Assembly: GCF_023093535.1 (NCBI RefSeq)
Contig: NZ_CP095757.1
Location: forward strand, 3,038,001 to 3,102,000
Source of the DNA: Halovivax limisalsi
GTDB taxonomy: Archaea; Halobacteriota; Halobacteria; Halobacteriales; Natrialbaceae
Direction: 5' to 3'
Length of the DNA stretch: 64,000 nucleotides
Shown in pieces: positions 36,112-43,256 of this stretch. The translations under genes were made by a program, and so were the position numbers. Numbering within the stretch: position 1 is the stretch's first letter; each line of letters opens with the position of its first letter. Below the pieces are notes generated by a model, which had not been told where the DNA came from, did not search any database, and saw only the letters and a program-made list of their open reading frames with translations.

Positions 36112-37149
36112 ATGTCGCTCGCTCGACGCCGCCTGTCCCTGCTCGTTCGCAGTCTCGGCGCCCTCGCGATCGTCGCGTGCGTGACGCTCACGATCGCGCT
36201 GGTCGCGGCCGCCGTGGTCGGTGTCGCGGTCCTCCTCGTCGCCGGGGTCGTGCTGGCCCTCGTAACGGGACTGTTCTTCCCGATTCTCGAGGGGACGTGG
36301 CTGGTGCGTCTCTGGGACATCACGCCACAGACGATCGGTCTCGCGGCGATCGCGATCGGTCTCGCGGCCATCCCCGTCGCCTACGTTCGGCCGGTCGGAG
36401 CCGAGATTCGCGCGTTCGAGCGGGCGATCGCCGGTCCCGGAGCGCCCGCGGCCGATCGCCACCCCGAACTCGCGTCGGCGGTCAGGAACCTGGCCGCACA
36501 GGCGGGTATTCCGGAACCAGACCTCCGCATCGTCAACCGTCGGCGGCCGGCGTCGTACGCGATCGGGGGCCGGAACGACGGGACGATCGTACTCACCCGC
36601 GGTCTGGTGCGCGAACTCACCGACGAGGAGCGAACGGCGGTACTCGCACACGAAGTGGCGCATCTGGCGAACGGGGATAGCGAGATCTTGCGCCGCTTGC
36701 TCGTCCCGATGCTCGTCGCCGAGCGGATCGAGGCCGACGAGCGACCGCGACTGAACCGACTCCACTCGATGAGCCCGATCACCCACGCCGCCCGCCTCGT
36801 CGCGTGGGGCGTCCTGACCGTCGTGACGACGGCCCAGGTTCGCCTCTGTGAACTCGGCGTCGGATGCTTCTCGCGCGGACGGGAATTCGCGGCCGACCGC
36901 GCCGCGGCGGAACTGACGGGGTCGCCCGCTGCCCTGGCCGGCGCGCTCGAGACGCTCGACGATAGTCGCGGGCCGCCGACGCGGGACGGGCGCGAGTACG
37001 GTCGATCGACGAGCGCGCTCGACATCCTCCCGCCCGCCGAGCGATCGGGTTCGCACCGGCTTCTCCGGACCCACCCCGCTACCGAGCGCCGCATCGAACG
37101 GCTCAGAGCGATGGTCGGCCCGGAGCGTACGTCGCGAGCGGCGCCATAG
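36112..37149 (+). CDS. HtpX-like membrane metalloprotease (M48)
   Basis: 345 aa. Two N-terminal helices (ALAIVACVTLTIALVAAAVV; GIAIGL-type second region around 75-95) precede the protease domain. The zinc motif is HEVAH at residues 180-184 in VLAHEVAHLANGD. The third ligand Glu is in SRGREFAADRAAAEL. HtpX degrades damaged membrane proteins. A Shine-Dalgarno-like GGAGAT lies just before ATG 36112. It is divergent from the ASRT-like gene. Confidence 0.9.
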   Translation: MSLARRRLSLLVRSLGALAIVACVTLTIALVAAAVVGVAVLLVAGVVLALVTGLFFPILEGTWLVRLWDITPQTIGLAAIAIGLAAIPVAYVRPVGAEIRAFERAIAGPGAPAADRHPELASAVRNLAAQAGIPEPDLRIVNRRRPASYAIGGRNDGTIVLTRGLVRELTDEERTAVLAHEVAHLANGDSEILRRLLVPMLVAERIEADERPRLNRLHSMSPITHAARLVAWGVLTVVTTAQVRLCELGVGCFSRGREFAADRAAAELTGSPAALAGALETLDDSRGPPTRDGREYGRSTSALDILPPAERSGSHRLLRTHPATERRIERLRAMVGPERTSRAAP

Positions 37150-37305
37150 GCCGCACGCAGTCGGGCTCCCGAACGATCCAGGCGGAGCGATCCGTGGAAG
37201 TCCGGCGCCGGTCCGTGCCGTCGCTCCTGGCGGAGGGTACCTGACGGTACGCGATCCGGGACCGATCCGAAAAATGGTTCGACGGGTGCTCGCGGATCGA
37301 TCGCC

Positions 37306-37659
37306 TCAGGCCGAGGCCATCTCCCGGCAGGAGTCGACGCAGTCGCGCAGTTTGTCGGCACAGACCTGGCAGTGCTCGTGGTCGAACTGCTCGCACTCGT
37401 CGGCGCACTCCTCGCAGGCGTCCGCGCAGATCTCCGCCAGCTCGGCGCTGTAACCGGAGTTGCGCGACATGAAGCGGGCGTGCAGCGACGTCAGGTCGGC
37501 GACGTCGCGACAGAGCCGGATGCAGCGGGCCATCTCCTCGCCCATCCCGATGCACTCGTCGGCACACCACTCGCAGGCCTGGGCGGCTTCCGAGCAGTTG
37601 TCGATACACTCGTCCATCAATTCGCTGTCGGCGACGTGGCTGATCTGTTTGAGTGCCAT
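37306..37659 (-). CDS. Cys-rich four-helix-bundle metal-binding protein (DUF326/Csp-like)
   Basis: 117 aa with 15 cysteines mostly spaced CxxxC or CxxC within helices: DECIDNC, ACEWCADEC, RCIRLC, ICADACEECADEC, HCQVC, DCVDSC. This matches the Csp/DUF326 four-helix family in which Cys line the bundle and store copper(I). No export signal is visible, so it would act in the cytoplasm. ATG 37659 is preferred to the upstream in-frame start at 37731. Copper storage or detoxification is the likely role. Confidence 0.85.
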   Translation of the reverse strand: MALKQISHVADSELMDECIDNCSEAAQACEWCADECIGMGEEMARCIRLCRDVADLTSLHARFMSRNSGYSAELAEICADACEECADECEQFDHEHCQVCADKLRDCVDSCREMASA

Positions 37660-37771
37660 CACCGCTCGCTCCACCGGGGCGAACCGTATAACGAACGCTG
37701 GCACACGCAACTCGGCAACGGGCGACCTCACCGGCCGCCTTTGACGTAGCTAGGCGGCGTAATCGGGTTCG

Positions 37772-38782
37772 ATGCGCTGGCTGTACCTGGTCCTCGGCTG
37801 CGTCGTCCTCCTGGCGACGGTGATCGACATCCTCTGGACGGCGCTGTGGGTCGACGGCGGCGCCGGACCGATATCGGGCCGCCTGACGACGGCCATCTGG
37901 GACGGGCTCAGGCGCGTCGGGACCGACGACGAACGGCTGTTGAGCACCGCCGGACCGCTCACCCTGGTCGCGACGCTCACGCTGTGGATCGTCGGTATCT
38001 GGGCCGGCTGGACCCTGCTGTTCGTCGCCGATCGCTGGGCGCTCGTCGCCAGCCAGACCGGCGCGCCCGCCGACCTCGTCGGCCGAATTTACTTCGTCGG
38101 GTACATGATGTTCACCGCGGGCAACGGCGACTACGTCCCGACGGCCGACGGCTGGCAGCTCGCGGCCGGCGCCACCACCGCCAGCGGCATGGCCCTGGTG
38201 ACCCTCGCCGTCTCGTACGTGCTCACGGTGCTCGGGGCCGTCTCCGAGAAGCGCGCGTTCGCCAGCGGCGTCACCGGGCTCGGCGAGCGAAGCGAGGCCT
38301 TCGTCAGGAACGGGTACGACGAGCGCGACGGGTTCGGCGGCCTCGAACGCCGCTTCGAATCGCTCTCCGACCAGTTAGACTTGCTCGCGGACAAACACCG
38401 CGCGTATCCGATCCTGCACTACTACCACAGCGAGCGGGCCGAACACTCCTCGGCGGTCGCCGTGGCCATCTTCGACGACGCGCTGACCCTCATCGAACAC
38501 GGCGTCGATCCGGACGCGCAGCCGAACGCGACGCTCCTCCAGGCCGCCCGCGCGAGCACGGACGAGTACCTGCACACGCTCGATCAGGCGTTCATCGATC
38601 CGGCCGAGGAGGTCCCGCCGCCGCCGGAACTCGAGCGCCTCCGCATCGCGGGCATCGAAACGGTCTCCGACGACGCGTTCGCCGACGCGCTGGCCGCCGC
38701 CCGCGAGCGGCGGCGACGGCTGCTCGGGGTCGTCCAGGGCGACGCCTGGGCCTGGCCGCCGGTCACGGCGGACGAGGACTGA
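37772..38782 (+). CDS. Two-TM potassium-channel-like protein with altered selectivity filter
   Basis: 336 aa. Two outer helices near 5-22 and 63-83, a pore helix with filter TAGNGDYVP (residues 115-123), then another helix (ALVTLAVSYVLTVLGAV) and a cytoplasmic C-terminal domain of about 180 residues (helical). Canonical K+ filters are TVGYGD; here Tyr is replaced by Asn, so selectivity may differ. It begins an ion-transport island and converges on the CPA1 antiporter gene. The C-terminal domain is not a recognisable RCK/TrkA domain. Confidence 0.78.
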   Translation: MRWLYLVLGCVVLLATVIDILWTALWVDGGAGPISGRLTTAIWDGLRRVGTDDERLLSTAGPLTLVATLTLWIVGIWAGWTLLFVADRWALVASQTGAPADLVGRIYFVGYMMFTAGNGDYVPTADGWQLAAGATTASGMALVTLAVSYVLTVLGAVSEKRAFASGVTGLGERSEAFVRNGYDERDGFGGLERRFESLSDQLDLLADKHRAYPILHYYHSERAEHSSAVAVAIFDDALTLIEHGVDPDAQPNATLLQAARASTDEYLHTLDQAFIDPAEEVPPPPELERLRIAGIETVSDDAFADALAAARERRRRLLGVVQGDAWAWPPVTADED

Positions 38783-38827
38783 CCGTCGGCCAGCGGGGTC
38801 GCGCCCGTCAGTTCACCCGGGCCCGGG

Positions 38828-40081
38828 TCAGGACCCGCCGACCCGATCGACGACCGGGGTCGCCGCGATCCCGTGGACGACGATCGAGACGAGCACGACC
38901 GCCCCGACGAGCGCCCAGAGCAGGTCGGCGCCGGCGAAGACGGCCTCGTTCAGCCCGTGGGAGAGGTAGTAGAACGAGCCGATGCCGCGGATGCCGAAGA
39001 ACGCGATCGTGGCCCGCTCGGCCCAGGGCAGCCCGACTCCGAGGAGCGAGACGACGCCGGCGAGCGGGCGGACGACGAAGACGATGGCGATCGCGGCGAT
39101 CGCCGCCTCGGCGGTCAGCGGGGCAAGCAGTCCGTTGGCGATCGCCCCGCCGAAGAAGATCATGATGACCCCCATCGCGAGCTGCTCGGCGAGTTCGGCG
39201 ACCTCGTGGAGCGACTCGTTGTACTCGTGGGTGCGCTCGGAGCTGCGGATCGTCACGGCGGCGACGAAGACCGCGATGAAGCCGTAGCCGCCGACGACCT
39301 CGGTGAGCCCGTAGATGACGAGCGTCCCGGCCACGGCCTCGAGACCCTGCACCGACTGGGCGACTTTGGTCTCCGGCGCCGTGAGGAAGATGAGCCGCGA
39401 GACGAGCCACCCCAGGACGACGCCGAGGACGGTGCCGACGACGATCCGGTAGCCCACGTCGACGACGAGCCACTCGACGGCCCAGTTCGCGGGCGCCAGC
39501 CCGACCAGCGCGACGGCGATCGCGAGGTTGGTAAAGGGGAAGGCGAGACCGTCGTTGAGCCCCGCCTCCGAGGAGAGGGCGAACGCTACCTCGTCGTCCC
39601 CACATTCCCGGTCCGGGTCGTCCGAATCGCCGGTGCGGGGTTCGTCGACCTGCACCTCGGCGGCGAGGACGGGGTCCGTCGGCGCGATGACCGCCCCGAG
39701 CAGGACCGCCGAGGGCAGGGCGAACCCGGCCACCCACCAGCCGAGCAGCGCGGCCCCGACGATCGACAGCGGCATCGCGACGGCGAGCAGTCGCCAGGTC
39801 GACGCCCAGGCGCTCAGTCCCGGCGGTCGGTCGAGCTTCAGGCCGAGCCCCATCAGCGCGATGATCACGCCGAACTCGGAGAGGCGTTCGGTCGTCTCCG
39901 GTTGTTCCAGCGGATCCAGCGGCGGGAGTCCGACCGGGAGTCCGAAGACGAGGAAGCCGAACCCGACGAAGAAGATGGGCAGGGAGATGGCGCGCTGGGC
40001 CACGAAGCGGGGCAGGATCGCGATGCCGAACAGGAGGACGCCGGCCACGATCACCAGCAGGTCGTACAGTTCGAGGACCAC
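38828..40081 (-). CDS. CPA1-family Na+(K+)/H+ antiporter, NhaP-like
   Basis: 417 aa, about 12-13 helices. The CPA1 motif of the two acidic ion-binding residues reads APTDPVLAAEV (residues about 132-142) and SEAGLNDGLAFPF (Asn-Asp, about 170-183). A FFGIRGIGSFYYL motif lies near the end. These carriers exchange Na+ or K+ for H+. A polar insert DEPRTGDSDDPDRECGDDE lies between the TDP and ND helices. It forms a convergent pair with the channel gene and is followed by KhtT/KhtU-like genes. Confidence 0.9.
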   Translation of the reverse strand: MVLELYDLLVIVAGVLLFGIAILPRFVAQRAISLPIFFVGFGFLVFGLPVGLPPLDPLEQPETTERLSEFGVIIALMGLGLKLDRPPGLSAWASTWRLLAVAMPLSIVGAALLGWWVAGFALPSAVLLGAVIAPTDPVLAAEVQVDEPRTGDSDDPDRECGDDEVAFALSSEAGLNDGLAFPFTNLAIAVALVGLAPANWAVEWLVVDVGYRIVVGTVLGVVLGWLVSRLIFLTAPETKVAQSVQGLEAVAGTLVIYGLTEVVGGYGFIAVFVAAVTIRSSERTHEYNESLHEVAELAEQLAMGVIMIFFGGAIANGLLAPLTAEAAIAAIAIVFVVRPLAGVVSLLGVGLPWAERATIAFFGIRGIGSFYYLSHGLNEAVFAGADLLWALVGAVVLVSIVVHGIAATPVVDRVGGS

Positions 40082-40224
40082 GGGCCGGGCCTACGACGAC
40101 GACCGACAAAAATCTCCGTCAGCGCCGAGTACGAGGGGTTCTGGGCTGTGAATAGGTGACGCGACGCCGCCGGCCCGACGTACGCAGGCCCGCCGCAGTT
40201 CTGGCGGCGTCCGCTTGCACCGCC

Positions 40225-40908
40225 ATGGATTCGAATCCGCGCTCCGGGCCGCCGGACGGGGCCCGCGCGAAGAGCGCCCGAGACGAGCGAAGGTCGTCGC
40301 GTTCGCCCCGCGAGCCGACGGGACGACAGGCGAACGGGACCGCGTCACGTCGACGATTCCTCCGAGCCGGAGGCGCCGTCGGCCTCACCGCGCTCGCCGG
40401 CTGTACCGAGGACGTCGGTAGTGAACTGCCCGAGAACCGGGCGTGGCCGATCGCGGGCCTGCTCCCATCGCTTCCCTTCGAAACCAGGGCCGATCGATTC
40501 GACGCCCGCCTCGAGTCGGCGGCGGCCGAACCCATCGACGACGTCAACGCCTTCACCGAGGTCGTCCAGAATCGGGTCTCGCGTCTCGACTCGATCGAGG
40601 AGGACCGGGACGTCCTCGCCGTCGAGTACGTCACCGACGTCGATCGATCGGACGGCGTGGGCCACGACATCGCCGCCATCGCGGGCGCCTACGCCGCCCT
40701 GATCGAGGCCGGCTACCAGTCCTACGCCCTCACGACGACGATCCGCGAGGCGCCGTCGGGCCCCGTCGGCAGCGCGGTCGTCTACACCGAGTGGGCCGTG
40801 GCGTACAACGAGGGTCGCTACGATACCGGCGAGTACAGGGAACTCGTCTGGACGACGATCGAGTCCACGCGCCACCCGCCGGCCATCGAGGTCGAGCCCG
40901 ACGAGTGA
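40225..40908 (+). CDS. Tat lipoprotein of unknown function
   Basis: 227 aa. A twin-arginine signal (ASRRRFLRAGGAVGLTALAGC) ends in a lipobox with Cys at about 71, so the protein should be exported folded and lipid-anchored. Before it lies an unusually long basic/Ser-rich leader of about 50 residues; a later start is possible. The mature part (about 155 residues) is alpha/beta with no known motif. It lies between ion-antiporter genes but nothing links it to them. Confidence 0.65.
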   Translation: MDSNPRSGPPDGARAKSARDERRSSRSPREPTGRQANGTASRRRFLRAGGAVGLTALAGCTEDVGSELPENRAWPIAGLLPSLPFETRADRFDARLESAAAEPIDDVNAFTEVVQNRVSRLDSIEEDRDVLAVEYVTDVDRSDGVGHDIAAIAGAYAALIEAGYQSYALTTTIREAPSGPVGSAVVYTEWAVAYNEGRYDTGEYRELVWTTIESTRHPPAIEVEPDE

Positions 40909-41136
40909 GTGGCAGCCGGTGAGCGCGCCGTCGCTCGGCGGGCCGGTCGACGACTCGCTGGGCGAACGATCGACCTCCGACAGGCCGATCGGTGACATTC
41001 AACGGACCGATCGATCGGTCGACGTCCGGAAGGTCGATCGGCGGGTCGTCCGGAAGGTCGATCTGGTAGGGCCCGTCCGATCGATCGGCTCGATACGCGA
41101 CAGGCGTTTTATGGGGGTTCGCTCCCGTATTCCGGT
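40909..41136. promoter_or_regulatory. Control region of the KhtT-like gene with a 16-bp perfect palindrome
   Basis: GACCGATCGATCGGTC at 41005-41020 is a perfect palindrome. It is followed by CGTCCGGAAGGTCGATC twice, at 41023 and 41047 (24 bp apart). A TATA-like GCGTTTTATG lies at about 41104, some 30 bp before ATG 41137. A palindromic operator and a leaderless promoter fit this arrangement. GATC-rich motifs are common in haloarchaeal DNA, so chance is possible. Confidence 0.45.
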
Positions 41137-41628
41137 ATGGACATCTACGAGAGCGACCTCCCGGGCGTCGGCAAGAAACACGAGGTCGAACTCGAGGACG
41201 ACGCGCGGCTGGTCGTCATCACGCACAACACCGGCAAGCGGGAGGTCTACCGGAAGGAGACGCCGGACTCGGACGGCGAGAAGCTGTTCGAACTCTCCGA
41301 TCGCCTGGCGCGAACGGTCGGCACGATCCTCGAGGGCGCGTACTTCCAGCCGGTCGAGACCCAGGAGGTCGAGACGATGCTCTCCGAGGAGACGCTCATC
41401 GAGTGGTTCAACGTCGACCCCGAGGGCGTACTGGTCGGGCAAACCCTCGCGGACGCGGGTGTCCGCGAACGGACCGGGGTCTCGGTCGTCGCCATCCAGC
41501 GCGACGGCGACGTCCTCTCGCCGCCGACCCCCGACACCGTGGTCGAGGCCGACGACACGGTCGTCGTCATCGGCGAGCGCGAGGGCTGCCAGGCGTTCGA
41601 GTCGCTGATCTCGGGTGACGGCGAGTGA
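41137..41628 (+). CDS. KhtT-like TrkA-C domain regulator of a K+/H+ antiporter
   Basis: 163 aa. An N-terminal segment (MDIYESDLPGVGKKHEVEL) matches the KhtT start, and the C-terminal 80 residues form a TrkA_C/RCK_C domain (TLADAGVRERTGVSVVAIQRDG and VVEADDTVVVIGER). In Bacillus KhtT binds nucleotide and gates the antiporter KhtU. The antiporter-like gene follows on the same strand after 138 bp, supporting a two-part system for K+ efflux. Confidence 0.88.
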   Translation: MDIYESDLPGVGKKHEVELEDDARLVVITHNTGKREVYRKETPDSDGEKLFELSDRLARTVGTILEGAYFQPVETQEVETMLSEETLIEWFNVDPEGVLVGQTLADAGVRERTGVSVVAIQRDGDVLSPPTPDTVVEADDTVVVIGEREGCQAFESLISGDGE

Positions 41629-41766
41629 CGAGATGACCGTGCGACTCCCCCAGAGACGACGAGCCGACGCTCCCGAGCGATCGGGCGAACGGTGGCGGCC
41701 ACCTGGTTGGGTGCAGGGCTGGAACGGCCGTATCACCGGTCGGGGCGACGGCGTCGAGGGTGTCCG

Positions 41767-43053
41767 ATGGCCGAGGTGAGCCTGTTCGCGGTCGGCGTCC
41801 TGTTCACCACGGCCGCGATCGGCGGCGTCGTCGCCGACCGGCTCGGCCAGTCGGTGATCCCGTTCTACATCCTCGGCGGGATGGGACTCGGGCCGTTCGT
41901 CCTCGGACGAGCCCCCGAGGTCCTGCCCGCCATCGAGGTCGCGGGTGTCGATCTGGTCGCGCAGGCGAGCACCCTCGCGGTCGACGGGTCGGCCGGCTTC
42001 GTCGAACTCGGCGCCGAACTCGGGATCGTCCTCCTGCTGTTCTTCCTGGGCCTGGAGTTCAACTTAGAGCGGCTGTTCGCCTCTCGGCGGAAGATCGGCA
42101 CGGCCGGCACGATCGACCTGCTCAACTTCGTCGTCGGGTTCGCCCTCGGCTGGGTGCTCTTCGACGGCGCGTTCGCCGCGTTCCTCGTCGCCGGCATCGT
42201 CTACATCTCCTCGTCGGCGATCATCACCAAGTCGCTGATCGACCTGGGCTGGATCGCGAACGACGAGGCGAACCCGATCCTCGGCATCCTCGTCTTCGAG
42301 GACCTCTTCATCGCGATCTACCTGGCGATCGCGACGGCCCTCGCGACCGGCGGTGGCGGCGCCGGCGAGGCGCTATCGTCGGTCGCCGTCGGCATGGGGT
42401 TCATCCTCGCGCTGCTCGCCTTCGTCGCCGTCGGCGACGCCGTCTTCCAGCGACTGCTCGAGGACGCGTCCCACGAGATCACCGTCATCCGGACGCTCGG
42501 CGTCACGATCCTGATCGCCGGCGGCGCCTACGCCCTCGGCGTGAGCGAGGCGGTCGCCGCCTTCTTCGTCGGGATGGGCTTTTCGGCGACCGACCACGTC
42601 CACGACCTCGAACGCCTGCTGGAACCGCTCCGCGACGCCTTCGCTGCGCTCTTCTTCCTCTGGATCGGGCTGCTCACCGACCCGACGACGTTCGGGCCGG
42701 TGCTCGGGCTCATCGCCGTCGCGGTCGTCCTCACCACGGGCTCGAAGCTCGTCAGCGCGTACTGGGGCGGCCGCGTCTACGGTCTCTCGCCGCGGCGGTC
42801 GATCCGCGTGGCGCTCGGATTGACCACCCGCGGGGAGTTCTCGCTGATCGTCGCGAGCGTCGCCCTGACCGCGGGCGCGAACGGCGTCGTCCCGAACGGC
42901 GTCGCAGACGAGATCTACGCGCTGGCCGTCGGATACGTGCTCGCGATGAGCATCCTCGGGACGACGCTCATGGGCTACTCTGATCGGATCGAGTCGGCGC
43001 TCGTCCCGCGCCTCCCGGGCGGGTCGACGCCGGCCGGCGCCGGCGGCGAGTGA
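41767..43053 (+). CDS. CPA2-family K+/H+ antiporter, KhtU/KefB-like
   Basis: 428 aa, about 12-13 helices. CPA2 motifs are LLLFFLGLEFNLERL (about residue 85), VYISSSAIITKSLIDLGW (with the family's acidic residues in the next helix, LGILVFEDLFIAIYL), AAFFVGMGFSATDH and a final TTRGEFSLIVASVAL. No RCK domain is fused; that role is probably filled by the KhtT-like protein before it. ATG 41767 is used; the upstream 25 codons of the longer frame are Arg-rich. Confidence 0.9.
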   Translation: MAEVSLFAVGVLFTTAAIGGVVADRLGQSVIPFYILGGMGLGPFVLGRAPEVLPAIEVAGVDLVAQASTLAVDGSAGFVELGAELGIVLLLFFLGLEFNLERLFASRRKIGTAGTIDLLNFVVGFALGWVLFDGAFAAFLVAGIVYISSSAIITKSLIDLGWIANDEANPILGILVFEDLFIAIYLAIATALATGGGGAGEALSSVAVGMGFILALLAFVAVGDAVFQRLLEDASHEITVIRTLGVTILIAGGAYALGVSEAVAAFFVGMGFSATDHVHDLERLLEPLRDAFAALFFLWIGLLTDPTTFGPVLGLIAVAVVLTTGSKLVSAYWGGRVYGLSPRRSIRVALGLTTRGEFSLIVASVALTAGANGVVPNGVADEIYALAVGYVLAMSILGTTLMGYSDRIESALVPRLPGGSTPAGAGGE

Positions 43054-43083
43054 TATTGGGTCGAACGGCCCGAGATTCGCTGG

Positions 43084-43109
43084 CGGGTTTCGAACGGTCC
43101 CGAAACCCG
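43084..43109 (+). terminator. Candidate terminator hairpin after the KhtU-like gene
   Basis: CGGGTTTCG and CGAAACCCG form a 9-bp perfect stem with an 8-base loop, 31 bp after the stop. There is no long U tract, so it could equally be a processing signal or simple palindrome. Confidence 0.4.
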
Positions 43110-43136
43110 TTCGCCGGCCGTCGACCGATCCTCAGA

Positions 43137-43147
43137 ACGCTTAAGGT
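43137..43147 (+). promoter_or_regulatory. TATA-like element before the APC-USP gene
   Basis: CGCTTAAGG centred on 43142. The A of the ATG at 43170 (a 27-codon uORF) is 28 bp downstream, so a leaderless transcript would start with that uORF rather than with the permease gene. Confidence 0.45.
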
Positions 43148-43169
43148 GGGTCGCTAGAAGCCATTGAGC

Positions 43170-43253
43170 ATGAACCTGAGCGTCGAAACCGTACGGGAGT
43201 TGCAACGTCCCCCACCGAGCGGCGGCGATCGACCGGCGGACGGAGCCTCCTGA
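43170..43253 (+). CDS. Short upstream ORF (27 aa) of the APC permease gene
   Basis: ATG 43170 to TGA 43251-43253 encodes MNLSVETVRELQRPPP..., 27 residues. The stop is 3 bp before the permease ATG 43257, and the likely transcript start coincides with this ATG. It could be a leader peptide that couples translation to the permease. It is too short to tell from chance; low conservation would argue against it. Confidence 0.35.
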   Translation: MNLSVETVRELQRPPPSGGDRPADGAS

Positions 43254-43256
43254 CAG

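Noticed and set aside
41137-41628. TrkA subunit of the Trk system
   Set aside because: It has only a C-terminal TrkA_C domain without a Rossmann core and is adjacent to a CPA2 antiporter, which fits KhtT.
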